From NCBI GenBank assembly GCA_900073065.1, contig FJOG01000084.1, positions 39,874 through 103,873 on the forward strand: 64,000 nucleotides of DNA. The letters run 5' to 3'. How positions within the stretch are numbered: position 1 is the stretch's first letter; every line of letters begins with the position of its first letter. The notes under the pieces are model-generated. The model was not told where the DNA came from. It ran no database searches and saw nothing but the letters and a program-made list of their open reading frames with translations. Positions 1 through 12,314 of the stretch are shown here, in pieces. The DNA is from Phialocephala subalpina. Lineage: Eukaryota; Ascomycota; Leotiomycetes; Helotiales; Mollisiaceae. Position numbers and translations under genes: made by a program.

Positions 1-2
1 AT

Positions 3-324
3 TGTTGGGTAGGTTGTATATAATAAGGACTAGGTAATTCCGGTGAAGAGTAACGTTCAAACCTGGTTATTAAGTATAGTATTAAGATACTATATTTAAA
101 TTGAATACGAAGCTCTTATTTAAAGGAATCTCATCTACTTATATAGAACCTTCCTACTCTTGGAGTCTAGAAGAGTAAAGTCCCCGCTCGTTTTAGGACT
201 CCACCGTTTAAGACTCCATTACGTAACCCTTTAGCCCCGTATTCCTTATAATCCTAGGGTCTATTGTAAGCGAACTTACTTACTTACTAAGCTTATGGTC
301 CATTAGATTATACGAGTCGTAATA
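3..324 (-). repeat. 3' LTR of the Ty3/gypsy element
   Basis: This 322-bp sequence aligns end to end with 6021-6342, with mostly C/T and G/A differences. On the plus strand it begins TG and ends TA, where the partner begins TA and ends CA, so each LTR keeps one of the two canonical ends and RIP altered the other. Only two flanking bases (AT) are in the window, and they match the end of the 5-bp sequence AATAT that follows the other LTR, consistent with a target-site duplication. Confidence 0.88.
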
Positions 325-337
325 CTATCCCCCTTTC
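325..337 (-). other. polypurine tract of the retrotransposon
   Basis: Immediately inside the 3' LTR, the minus strand reads GAAAGGGGGATAG, an uninterrupted 13-base purine run. That is the position and composition expected of the primer for plus-strand DNA synthesis in LTR retroelements. It independently supports the minus-strand orientation. Confidence 0.75.
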
Positions 338-3300
338 GGCTAGCGTAGTCCCGACGTTTAAATCAGAATCGAAAACATCGTTTCTTGAGCACAACTTTTC
401 CTCTACTCATTAATATGTCGCTTATCGCACATAAGAAAAGAAAAGAAAGACTAGCGCTCGCTTTGCGCATTAAGAAGTCGGGGCGCTCGACCAAGACGTA
501 TTCTCACTGTAAGAACCACGCCCGTTGATGCCTCCTCGATAAGTCCGAGTCACTGCGCTACTCCGAGTGCGTTCGATCGAAACGGTCCTACGATTTTGCG
601 GGGTATTTGAAAGTGGTAGTCCGTAAACCCGTGTGTCGTTTCTTTTATAGTCCCCGGCTTAAGAAGGCTTTTATAATCACTTTTGAACCTTCTCCGGATC
701 TCGCGTTGGATTTTTTCACTTTTTGGTTATTAGCTTTCGAGTTAAACGTTTTCGAACTCGAGATAATCGACCTTTTTCTTTAAGTAAACCCGGGTTTTGA
801 CAGTGAAATGCCTTAAGCTTCTTAAGACAATTGAAGTTTCGTTTGAATTCTTATGTGTTCTCCGAATGTGGGTAGCTTTGCCACTTAATTAAGTACTTGA
901 CTTAATTTTTAACGTATTAGTAGTTTAAGATATTTTTTATATTATATTTAGCGTTTGAGTTAATTAGTTCGATTTTAACCTTTAGAGCTCGTAATGCTCT
1001 TAGTAGTATTAATTCAAGGAAAAATATATAAAATACTAGATATATATTCATATTATTGAGTAAAGTAAATTTATAATTAATTAGACTTTTGATTTTTTTG
1101 ATTTTATATAATCTAATTTTCTTATGATTTAATTTATTGCTTAATCGTTTCGTTTTAACGTTTTGACGAATTAAATAAACTTTATCTCTTTTTTTAAGCG
1201 TAAATTCTATATTACGGTGCTTATTATAATATAGCGCTAACTTAGTAACTACGAACTATATATTTTCTGCGAGTTTTTCGTATAAAAACTTTAGTTTATC
1301 AATTTAAATCCTAGTATTTTGTACTTCTGATTTTATTGAGTGCAATATTTGATATACTTTAAGTTTATATTTATAATTAGCGTAAAAAGGCGAGACTTTC
1401 GTACTTTTTATTATTATACTATTATACGAGAATTATACTAGTAATAAGAGTTCCGCCTAATTATTTTACTAGTAATTAACGTAATAATAGAAGTATATTT
1501 CTATTACTTGATTTAATCGTTTTATTTATTTATTTGTTTAAAGGTAGAAAGCTATTAAAAACTTTTATTTAATCCCTAGTAATGCGATTAAAATAGTTTA
1601 GAACTTCGAAGTAAAAAACTTATTTCGATCCGAAATAATTTCGTTTAATACTCTATAATTAGTTATTATGATTCGTAAGAACGTATAAACCAAATCTTCT
1701 ATTGTATATATCTTAGAATATAAGACTATATATATATACTTCGTAAGTCTATCCGTGATTATAAAGATAATATCGTATTTAATACTTAATATTAGTTCTC
1801 TCGAGGGTAATAATTTAATTACGAAGTCCCAAATAATAAACTTTTAAGCGCTTAGAAGTATATTTAGTAATCGCATATTATTATAAAGAGTATACTTCGC
1901 GGTTTTATTCCGAATATACGTATTATACTTACTAATAACCTCGATAGTTTTCCCTTTGAGTCTTAAAATATAAAAGTCCCTAGAAATCCGTTTTATAGTC
2001 TTTGTAATTCTTTAGTATCTATGAGCTAAGAGTTCATATTATGTTTTAATAAACTCGAATTAAAGATTCTTAGGGATATAAAGTTTCCCTTAGAATCGTA
2101 GCATCTTAAACTTATTCGTGAAAAGCCCTATCAAATATTATAAAGTTATTTTTGCGATAAAATCCTTATTATAGTTTCCTTTAAAGTCGTCAATAAGCGT
2201 CGTATTAACTAGTCTTAAAATAGTAGCAATTATTACTCCATTAAATACTAAGCCGCTTTTAACCTCTTTGAGTATCACGTATAAAAGTAATTTAACGTCG
2301 TCTTAATATTCCGATTTCCGATTAAAAGTATCCGCTTTACCGTTCTCCGATCTTTTAATATATAAAATCTTAAAGTTATACGTAATTAACGTTTTAATTT
2401 AACGTATTTACCTTCGGTTGAATTCTTTCGTTATAATAAAAAATACTAAATTCTTATAATTAATATATATTTATATTTAATATTTCGATCTTTTTAAATA
2501 TACTCTTTATATTTAGAACGCTTCTATAATTACAAGTAGCTCTTTATCGTAAATTTCGTAGTTTAACTCTATTAGTAATATTTTGCGAGAATAATATGCG
2601 ATTAGCTACTATTTGCTTTGCTCGCTAAATTAATTGAATATTACTTTAATTGCAAAATCCGATGCATCCGTTTCGATAATAATATACTTATTTAAATTAA
2701 ACGTAAAAAGGAATAATACTTCCGTGAAGCGCTATTTGAATTAATCGAAGGCTCTTTAGGCCTCGTCCGTTTATTTAAATGTTTAATCCTTTTTCGTTAA
2801 TATTATCAAGGGTATTACCACCGCAAAATACCCTTTTATAAAGCGTTAGTAAAAATTCGCAAATCCTAAAAAAAACTATACGTTTTTAACCGTTTTAAGT
2901 GCTTATTAATTAAATACTATCGATATTTTCGTAGAGTCTATCGATAAGCCTCCGATTAAAATTATATAATTTAAAAAGTTTATTTTTTCTATATAAAATT
3001 CGCATTTCTCGAGTTTACAAATTAAATTCGCATCTTTTAAAGTAATTAATATTGCTTTGATATCGTCGATATATCGGGCGAGCGTTTTAAAGTATATTAA
3101 AATATCGTCTAAATAATAAATAATTATAATATTTAAAAACGGTCGTAAAACGGTATTTATTATACGTATACACGTAATTAGCGCGTTAATTAAACCAAAA
3201 GGTATAACTAAATATTCGTAATATTTATACTTTATTTTAAACGCTATTTTCTATTCTTTTCTTTTTTTATTCGAATTAAATTATAAACTCCACGTAAATC

Positions 3301-6020
3301 CAATTTACTAAAGACTTTAATTCCTTGAAATTTATCGCGTAATTCGTTTACTAGCAATAATAAATATCAATCCTTAATAATAATCTCGTTAATCTTTCGA
3401 TAATCGATATATAATCGTTTCGTTTTATTTTTCTTTAATACGAATAATACCGGGCTATTCGCTAACGAAACTAATAATCGTATAAATCCTTTTATTAAGT
3501 TCTCGTCGATATATTCTTTAAACGTCCTTAAGTCGTCTATCGATATTTAATAAATAAGTGAATATAATAGTTCTTTTCCGTCTTATAAAAGTATCTCGTG
3601 ATCCCACTACTTATACTTGGGAAATACCTCGATCCTTTTTTCGTTTTTAAAGAGGTTTAAAAACTCGTGGTATTCTATTGGTATTTACTTTAATAATAGA
3701 TTTTAAGTTTAATATTCTAATTCTTTTAAAGAAATAACGCAAACTTTTCTTTAATTATTCGTTTTTATTTCGATAAACGAAATCCTATAAATTCGGTATT
3801 TATCAAATGTAAACGTTTCTTTGATTTAATCGATTATTAAATTATATTATTTGATTTATAATATCCCGAGTATAAATAAGTAATCGATATTTACCACGTC
3901 GAAACTTATTTTCTTAGTATATCCTCGTCGTATAACTATAATTTGCGGTATTGTTTTTACGTCGATTTATTCGGAACTTAAAAGGCTTCCGTCGACCGTA
4001 ATAATAAAATATAATCGTGATTTAATTATCGTGGCTTATTTGTTATTTAATACTAATTATTTCGATACGTAATTACTTATTGCTCCCGAGTCGATTATTA
4101 CTTTAATTTTATGTATACTTATTTATACTATACAAAATAATTATCTGGCATTTCCTTTAATAATATAAACCTCTTTATACTATTGTTTATTAAATATATC
4201 CTCTTATTAGCGGCCTAATCCGTTAGTGTAAATAAGTCGGAATATACGTTTTATACTAAATAATGATTATATTACTCGTTTGAAAGTTTTTTCGTGATAT
4301 ATAAAATCATTTTTTGTATTTTACTATATCTTTCGGTTTGCGCTTTCCGCGAATACTTCGTAATATCATCTTATTACGAGTTTATAATTGGGTATAAAGA
4401 AAGCGTCGTTTAATATAAATAGTTATTATATATAGTAATTAGTATCGTTGCGCTATTTTTATTTAATTCGTCGATAATCTTAATATACGACTTCGTATAT
4501 TTGGCCGTATTTTAATCCTCCCGTGTTTAGTTGAAGCTTAATATACTAAGCTCCTCCGTCCAAGTTCTGCCATTCGCGAGTACAAGCTATAAAGTTATCT
4601 TCCCGTTAACAAACATACTATTCTTGTCTAATCCGTGGGTAGTATTCTAGCCAGAAGTTTAGTACTATAAGAGATTTTAGCGGCCTTTAATCGTCGTACT
4701 TTAATAGTTCCTTATCCTCCGACTTAGAGTTTTCCATAAATAGCTAATAGTAATTAACTAAAATCCTGATTTTATCGAATTACTTTACTAAGTCGTTTAC
4801 GTTATCGTTTATTTCATCGATCCTTTACTATTAATTGTCCCTTGGGAACTTCTCCCTTATTATTCGTCTAACGAAGTTTACTATTTATTCCTCTTAAAAC
4901 CTCTAAAAGTCTTCTTCGAGGATTAGTCGAAACGTTCTTAAATCGTTTTCTAGTTTAAACTACTCGTTTTAAGTATTAATTTATCGTTCGTTTAATTCTT
5001 CGTCCGTGTATAATACTCTCTTTGTGATTGTATACACTTAGTGGGTTTCGTTATAATCTCCTCGTTTAATCGCGTTAATTTATTTCTTCGAGCGTCCGTT
5101 CTATAGTTTCTTATTTCTATACGAGCTGGCTATATATCCTAAAAAACTACATTCGAAGTATAATTTCTTTTCGCGACGTCGATTTATCTCTTCCTTAGAA
5201 AGTTGTTTTTTCTTAAAAATAGCGTTAATTTCCATAAATTGTGGCCAATAACTACGAAAATCGGAGTTCTTTTTACTAGGTTTTTTGTAGTTATACCCGA
5301 TTAAATATTGTCTTTTTTTCTCTAAAGATCGTTCGAATAATCGGTTATCGATTTAAATTACTACATTAATTATTCTTTACAAATCTTTAGGTTTATCGCG
5401 ACGTGCAAACTCGTCTTTAACCATATCTCGAAATCCTTTATAAAATTAAACTATTAATACTTCGTCGTTTTAATTAATACGTCCTACGTATTATTAAAAT
5501 TTAATTGCGTAAGCAAAAGTAGCGCCGTATTAGCGTAGCCTTTAAAGCTTTCTTTTAATTAACTTCTCTTTATCCATATCTTTAAATACCTTAAAGATCT
5601 TGCTCTTAAACCCGTCAAAAATTCCGAAGATTTCCGTAGTAAAGTCGTCTTATTTGCTAGTATTTAATCCGTAGTCGAAGTAGTTTTTTTGCGCCGTTTC
5701 GACCCAATTAAAAGTAACGCCCATAAGAAAAGTAATTGCCTATAATACTTCCTCGAGTTTAACTTTGAACTTATCTTTATTAAACTCGATATACACTGTG
5801 CATTATATGAAATACAAGCGTAACTTATTCCGTATTCCATCGTATAAATCAAGTTTACGAACTTTTAATGTTTTAAAGATTACGCCGATCTCGACCGATA
5901 ATAGCGTAAACTTAAATATCGACTTAGTAAATAAAAATCCGATAATAAACATAGTAAAATACTTAATTAGTATTATAAAAATTAGTGCTCAAAGTATAAC
6001 GGTTAACTCGCTTTACTAAT

Positions 6021-6342
6021 TATTAAATGGATTATATATAATAAAGATTAAGTAATTCCAATGAAAAGTAACGTTTAAGCCTAATTACTAAGTATAGTAT
6101 TAAAATACTATATTTGAGTTGAGCACGAAGCTTTTATCTAAGGGAATCTCATCTATTTATATAGAACCTTCCTGCTCTTAGAGTTTAGAAGGGTAGAGTT
6201 TTTACTCGTTCTAAGACTCTACCGTTTGGGACTCCATTACGTGACTTTTTAGCCCCGTGTTCCTTATAATCCTAAGGTTTACTATAAGCGAATTTACTTG
6301 CTTACTGAGCCTATGGTCCACTAAATCATACGAGTCGTAACA
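6021..6342 (-). repeat. 5' LTR of the Ty3/gypsy element
   Basis: This is the partner of the LTR at 3-324 and has the same length. In the sense orientation (minus strand) it starts with TG and lies upstream of gag. AATAT follows at 6343-6347 as the candidate target-site duplication. The sequence just inside it (below 6021) should hold the primer-binding site, but RIP prevents matching it to a particular tRNA. Confidence 0.88.
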
Positions 6343-7100
6343 AATATATTAAAAATCAAATTCAATATTTATATTCGAATAATATAATAATAAAAATTGA
6401 TTTATTAAATATTTATAGGATTATTTTTTATAATAAAAATACGATTAAATTAAACGCTCGAAATTTTCAATATATAATATAAACGCTATTTTTTTGTATA
6501 TAATATAAAAAATATAATAAGAATAAAAAAAACTTCGAATAATATTTTCTTATAATAAAATTAATTATCGGGATTATATTAATTAGAAAAGAAATAATAT
6601 TACGATTTATATAATCTAATAAATTATAAATTTAATAAGCGAATAAATTCAATTATAATAAATTTTAGGATTATAAAATAAATAATAAGATAAAAAGTTA
6701 TATAATAGAATTTAATTCGAATAAAGTTTATATTAAAACGAGATTTTATTTTTTGAGGATTTTAAGAATAAGAAAATTTTATATAAATAAATAAAATTCC
6801 TTTAAATAAAAGTTTTATATTTAATTCAAATATAATATTTTAATAATATATTTAATAATTAAATTTAAATATTATTTTTCAATAGAATTATTTAATTCTT
6901 ATTATATATAATCAACTTATAATTAGTTGGTCAAATTAATTATTATAATATAAATTTAAAAATAAATATATTTAATATTAATTATCGGATTATATAATTT
7001 TATATTATTAAATTAATTCCAAAAAATTAAATTCGAGTATACAAAGAAAATCTTTTTTTCCTTTCTCCTTTTTTTCCCTCTTTTTTTTTACTTTAGCAAT
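6343..7100. other. AT-rich RIP-type block without genes
   Basis: Strongly AT-rich sequence follows the retrotransposon. Nearly all remaining C and G sit in CpG context, as expected after RIP removes CpA. I see no ORF or recognisable element. A pyrimidine-rich stretch at about 7048-7092 marks the change to normal-composition DNA upstream of the first HET gene. Confidence 0.7.
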
Positions 7101-7267
7101 TTGGTAATTCACAGTTTCATAGTTTTGACATTCTGACCCTAAGCGCCGTAAAATCCAACCCTATATGACACGTCAGCGGGGCATATCCTCTGAACGCTTC
7201 ATCACTACTCATGTTTCTTCAAATCGCTTCCCAATCGCCATAGCAATTCTTAAAATTTGTATAGAGT

Positions 7268-9890
7268 ATGGATAATGTTACAACATCAGGCATTGCTGGC
7301 TCGTGAGTGATTAGCTCTTCACTTAATCATCCTATCGGCAGGATGACTGATATGCGCTAGAAACCTGGAATCCGCCGGCCCTGTGGATGATGGTGACGAT
7401 TATGGCGAAGATATTCCTAAAACCGAAGAAGAGCTACGTATGTATCATATGAGTCACGCTCGAGGCCAAATAATTCTCAGAAGGATCGAGATCATGCTCG
7501 CCTGTCGTGCATATGGTTATTTAATGTTCCACGCAAGGAAGCGCATCAAGCATTCGCGCATGGCGCTTCTACATGACCGGTGCGCTGAAATATTAAGAGG
7601 CGAAGATGCCTCCGAAGCAGATCTATATCTTGTCGGGCTATTTGAGAAGTACCTTCCAATTGTCGGGGCGCTTAGCTCAGGTGAGTATCGCAAGCTGTTG
7701 GACGGTACTGACTTGGTACCGAGTCCTTTTGAACCTGTGGAAGCAGGAGGAATGTGTCGAGCTTGTCGAAATTTGAATTTGAGGAGAGAAAGTTTTCAGG
7801 TGGGGAGTTCGAGGTTTGTATCGTCTGCGATGGGTGATCTCTCTCCCGATGGCGAGTACTCGGACGAAGAGCTTGAGAAAAAGGTTCCATACAACCCTAC
7901 CGCTGGTGCTGTCAGTCATCATAAGCTAGGAGATCTCGTTGATATTGCGAAACGGCTCAAGTGTTCGATATGTCGACTCATTACCGATTGTTTTCAACGA
8001 CTTTCAGCAGAAGAACTTAGTTCCTACGGTTATGGATCGGACCTTGATGAATGGTTTTATGGCGGTGTTGTATGGCTCAGTCTCCTCCATGATCCAGTCG
8101 GAGACCACCAGAAAGATAATCATTTCAGACGTCAAGATGATAATCCGAGTCTCCTGGAGTCCACGGAACCAAGCGACAGAACCAGACTGATTTTGACCAT
8201 TCTTCCACAAGACAAGAAGCCAGAAAACACCGATTTTCAGTCACCTGTGCGTTCTCTACACACAGAGATCCTTGCGATTACCGACGAAGAGGACACCAAC
8301 TTCCAGGTATACAAGCAAGCGGCGCCATTCATCGATATGACTAGACCCCAGAAATGGCTCCACGCGTGCGAGACTTTTCATGGCAAGGCTTGTTCAGCAC
8401 CTGCAAACTATGGAAATATGGAAGTACATGAAGATATGCTTTTGATTGATATGGAAGATGACTGTCTAGTCTCCGGCTTCAAGGGCCGTAGGTACTTTGC
8501 GCTGAGTTACGTCTGGGGCGCCGCCCAACATACATCATTCCAGACAAGACGGGCCATTATGGAAGACCTCATGAAGCCGGGGAGCCTCTCTATATACCTC
8601 GACGAGATTGCTGCCACCGTCCACGAAGCCATGCAGGTCACTAGGGAGATGAACTGCCGCTATCTTTGGGTTGATGCTCTCTGTATTGTACAAGACGACG
8701 AGGAATCCAAACCTTATCAGATAAACCACATGGATGCCATCTACCGTCAAGCAATTCTCACAATAGTGGCAGGCGATGGTTTGAGCGCGGAATACGAAAT
8801 CTATGGCCTTGGCTCAAATCCCCGAGAGACCATTCAACGAACCTACTCATATCGTCCGGGTCTGACCTTGACAGCCAATGAAGCGATATATGGCGACATC
8901 GAGGTAGAAGTCATGTTATCGCGGTGGGCTAGCCGCGCTTGGACTCTCCAAGAGCGCATTCTGTCACGCCGTCTCTTAATCTTCGTCAACTCGACAGTAC
9001 ATTGGAGCTGCTCTTGCCTTCGCTGGAGCGAAGCAGAGCATAACCCCAGCGAGGAAGGACCACCGCCCTGGATTTACTACAATGACCCCATATTCCACGA
9101 CAGCCCCACATTATACATGAAAGGACTCCAACTTCCAGGTGAAAATTCCATCAACTTCGTCTGGCAGAACGTCGTGAAAACATTCACAACTCTGACGTTG
9201 ACCTATGAAAGAGATGTCTTGCTTGCTATTGCAGGATTGGAAAGCTACATCGCCCAATATTTCGACACGTCCTACATATTCGGGCATCCGCAGAAGAATT
9301 TCCTGGATTTCCTGATCTGGCTTCCGCGATTTGGCGGAGTGCGGAGACGCAATGCCCTTGGGATTCCGTCCTGGTCATGGGCCAGCTGGGTGGCGAATAT
9401 TTTTTATCCTGAGTTGCAGCCACAGAGGAAGAAGTACCCCAAACTTCGAATCCCCACACCTACTTGGGACAATGGGCCGACCACACGTGTTTCGATGTCG
9501 TGCCCGCATCTGGGTGTTCTAGATATCCACACGATGATCAGCAAAGTGCGCATTGTTGGTTCGATGGACGCGCAGGTAGAAATGGAGTGTCCCGAGGTAG
9601 GAAGGTTGATGCCGCGATCAATGCCTCTAGCGGTGTTGAATGAACCTGGAAAATGTATTGGTCGTGCCTCTATTTCAAAGGGTGATGATGACTTTGATGG
9701 AGAATTTGAGGCGATTGTCATAGCTGATAAGTTGAAGGATGTCAAAGTGAATTTGGTGGCGGTGTTGACTTATTGGATTATGATTATCGAATGGAAGGGA
9801 GAGGTAGCGGAGAGAATTGGCCTGGGTGTTGTTACCGCAGAAAGTTGGTCGAAAGCTAACCCAGTGTGGAGGGATGTTAAATTGGGATAG
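7268..9890 (+). CDS. HET-domain (heterokaryon incompatibility) protein 1
   Basis: The model is join(7268..7302, 7361..9890), 854 residues. The long frame has no ATG before codon 7440. An ATG at 7268 joins it in frame through a 58-bp intron with GTGAGT donor, ACTGAT branch-like site and CTAG acceptor. Around residues 390-550 lies the HET domain (PF06985 type), with YFALSYVWG, then CRYLWVDALCIVQDD and MDAIYRQAILTIVAGDG. A later SRWASRAWTLQERILSRR block is also typical of the family. The N-terminal third carries two cysteine pairs, CRAC and CSIC, often seen before HET domains. HET proteins act in fungal non-self recognition and can trigger cell death; the partner and specificity of this one cannot be read from sequence. 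It lies between RIP-degraded DNA blocks. If the upstream exon is wrong, translation would start at 7440. Confidence 0.88.
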
Positions 9891-10556
9891 GGCTTGTGCC
9901 GGACAAGAAAAGTGGCACCAATTTTCATTAACCCCAGCCAAGTTGGACATTTCAAATACTTCCACTGCAAACGATATCTCTAACTATCGTCCATTAAAAG
10001 TTCACTGCTTTCAAGTGTCTTGAAGCTTCTAGATTATTTAACGTCTTGCCCCCTGTGAGGTCTAGTTAAGTGATTTCATTCAACGTGAGACAGTACAAAT
10101 CGGTGGCGAGTTCTGGTACACAGCGAGCAATATTCATTCTATACTGGATACTCGATATGCTTATTTAAGACGTCAAAATTCCTGTCAAGACAGAATATTG
10201 ATAGTGGTTGGTCAAGAAATGTGAAGATTATCACGCGATCGACAGGATAAAAGTCAAATGATTATCCAAAGAGTAATCAGAGGGCAAGGCCTCTGATCAA
10301 AAAAATTTAACCACTCTCTCACTGTCCCTCTTCCATACAAAACGAGTGTCTACAAAAACAAATCCACAAATCACTTTTTTCTGCTGAATTTCCTTTCCCT
10401 CAGGAGGTTGTTACTGGTCTGTTTAATCTGAAAGACAGATTTGACCTCCTTTCCACAGGTTGTCGCATGAAAGATTATTCACACCCTGGTTCAAGCTGAA
10501 GAATTGGCCCAAGGAAATCCCTTGGGCATTAGAAATGGACCAGCAACTGTCACCAC
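9891..10556. other. intergenic, no gene seen
   Basis: Normal-composition sequence after the HET gene. No ORF with an ATG, splice structure or RNA motif was convincing. Confidence 0.6.
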
Positions 10557-10777
10557 CTATGATACTGCAGAGAATGCAGAGTCAGTGTTTGTTACGGAAG
10601 AGACTCAAGTAATGGATAGATCAAGCTGGCGAGCAACTCACGTGTAGGATCTCTTGCAAGCTCCTCCATTGGTTCCTGGTTGCCATTGTGCTTGGGGTGT
10701 GCGCGCTTCCAATGGGCGCTGGGAATGGCGAATGCAAAGCTGACGAGCGCTGTAACAGTGATGAGTGTGAATTGCAT
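10557..10777 (-). CDS. small secreted protein candidate
   Basis: The model is complement(join(10557..10564, 10642..10777)), 47 residues. It starts MQFTLITVTALVSFAFA, a good signal peptide with likely cleavage near AFA-IPS, followed by a short charged segment containing a KR dibasic pair. The 77-bp intron has GTGAGT, a CACTGACT branch-like site and CTGCAG acceptor. Splicing leads quickly to a stop, while ignoring the intron gives 61 residues. A second AG 17 bases further on would give a slightly longer tail. No family is recognised. A short secreted peptide in RIP-flanked accessory DNA fits an effector-like or self-signalling role, but that is inference. Confidence 0.45.
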
Positions 10778-12239
10778 GTTGAAGGTTTGAGGTTAATCTG
10801 AAAGATTAATCGGAAGAGTATGTTGATGATTGGGGTGAAGATGTTGTTAATTATGAAGGAAACCTCAAGTGTGGGCGTCTATCCTCATTATATAGAAATT
10901 TGGAAGAGTAGAAACTTAAGTTTCTTCTCGGCATTCTTCTACATAGCCGCATTCTTCTAATATAATATACATAACTAAGTCTCCTTGAAGGTGCAGATCA
11001 TTCTTCTATGCTGCGGCGAATGCCCTTTTCAGGCAATGAAGAGCGAGATGATATGATATAAATATCTTTTCTTCTTGCTTTGTAATAAATGTCTAACAAT
11101 TGTGATATTGGGTACATTGATTCGATTTTTCTTATGGCGTAGATCATTTGTTTATACTACTTTGAATAGATTCCTAAGGAGAAGCGGCGAAGGATTGCTT
11201 GACTTCACCGACCTATTCCCTTAGCTTGTGTTTTCATTCCAACATTATATTGTAGGATGTATTGTAGGATCCGCGGCCAACTATGTATTGTCTTTGGTTA
11301 TATTATACGTTAAATATGCTTCTGCGGCGATGAAGGCATGAAAGTATTGACTTCGCTATCATTCCGCTCTTATTTGCATGTTCCAATTCCAACTTTAAAT
11401 CACAAGCCCTATTTCTACCATGATATTACAGGCTCAATCTAACTTCATATTGTAGCATACTAACACATGCTTTAATGATTGGACTCCAACTTTTCCGTAG
11501 CCAGCATTGAAAGCCCTCATGCGGCGAGGTATACAATACCACGTGCTATAATTACCGTTCCTGTTGCTTAGGGGTGTCTTTCCAACTTTATATTGTGGGA
11601 ACAGATACAGGTTTAGCTCATTGGTGAACCGCTTTTCATTCGCCATATGGAAGATGTTCAGCTGCTGGTAGTTAAACAAATGTTGGATCCTACTGCGGAT
11701 CCTCTCGCGGAAGTTGCTTCGGCGGCATAACGTTAGGGAAAAGACCCGCAATTTAATTTAGTCTGTTAAAGCTTATGTGTCCTCCAACCAGCTAGACCAG
11801 ATGGCTACCTTTGCCGCGGGAATGTGCGAAGAACTCCTCCGTTAACTCCTTTTTTGGCATTGGGGATATTGAAACAGTAACTTTTAAGGACCAGTAGAGA
11901 GGAGACAATTGATAAAATGAATCTTGTAGAGAGATTTAGGAAGTCGATCGAACGATGAGATTAAGAAGGAGGTATTCAAATTATGACAAGTACGGAGTAA
12001 GAGGGAATTTATAGAGGAAAGAATAATACTCTCTTTAGGGGCATTCATATTGACCCAACTTACACTATAGACAATGCAATGGGTATATTTTTTAGAAAGT
12101 TTCCGCTTTAGGATCTAGGAATTTATTTAGGCTCCTTGAGTATATTCGTTAAAACTTGACGAAAATAATATAAGACAATAGAAGTTAGATTAAGTGTGAT
12201 TAGCTAAAAAGCGAGAAGTCAAAACACGTGATGATGTGA
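10778..12239. other. long intergenic stretch
   Basis: Moderately AT-rich DNA without a supported gene. A 105-codon minus-strand ORF at 11434-11751 has unremarkable composition and no recognisable motif, so it was not called. A weakly conserved motif of about 23 bp recurs near 11236, 11436 and 11579, and a GCGGCGA heptamer recurs near 11184, 11324 and 11522, hinting at old diverged repeats. Confidence 0.5.
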
Positions 12240-12247
12240 TAGATTTT

Positions 12248-12314
12248 GCTCAGGATGCTCAGGGCGCTCAAGTGAATTGCTCAGGGTGCTCGGGGTGCTC
12301 GGGTTGCTCGGGTG
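12248..12314. repeat. short minisatellite, GCTCRGGKN units
   Basis: Seven imperfect units beginning GCTCAGG or GCTCGGG follow each other, most 9 bp long and one (GCTCAAGTGAATT) longer. The array sits in the sequence shared with the downstream flank of the first MYND gene. There, at 18660-18690, only a few GCTCAG-like units are visible, so the array has changed length between the two copies. Confidence 0.7.

Larger units (their letters stand above)
3..6342 (-). mobile_element. RIP-degraded Ty3/gypsy LTR retrotransposon, full length
   Basis: Two 322-bp direct repeats (3-324 and 6021-6342) bound a 5.7-kb AT-rich interior. Read on the minus strand, the gag-pol order is recognisable despite many stops: a CCHC zinc knuckle near 5119-5160 in which Cys and His codons have become Tyr; an aspartic-protease motif IIDSGA near 4081-4103; a reverse transcriptase with DYRK near 3400 and the YLDD core at 3104-3118; and an integrase zinc-finger remnant near 1850-1945 with YxxY in place of CxxC. 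Reverse transcriptase precedes integrase, as in Ty3/gypsy elements. The pervasive TGC-to-TAC and CAC-to-TAT changes and the loss of any long ORF indicate RIP. The element cannot encode a working protein. Confidence 0.9.

Noticed and set aside
5664..6019. Two short ORFs (62 and 84 codons) inside the retrotransposon
   Set aside because: They lie in the RIP-altered gag leader region, show no gag-like sequence and arise by chance in AT-rich DNA.
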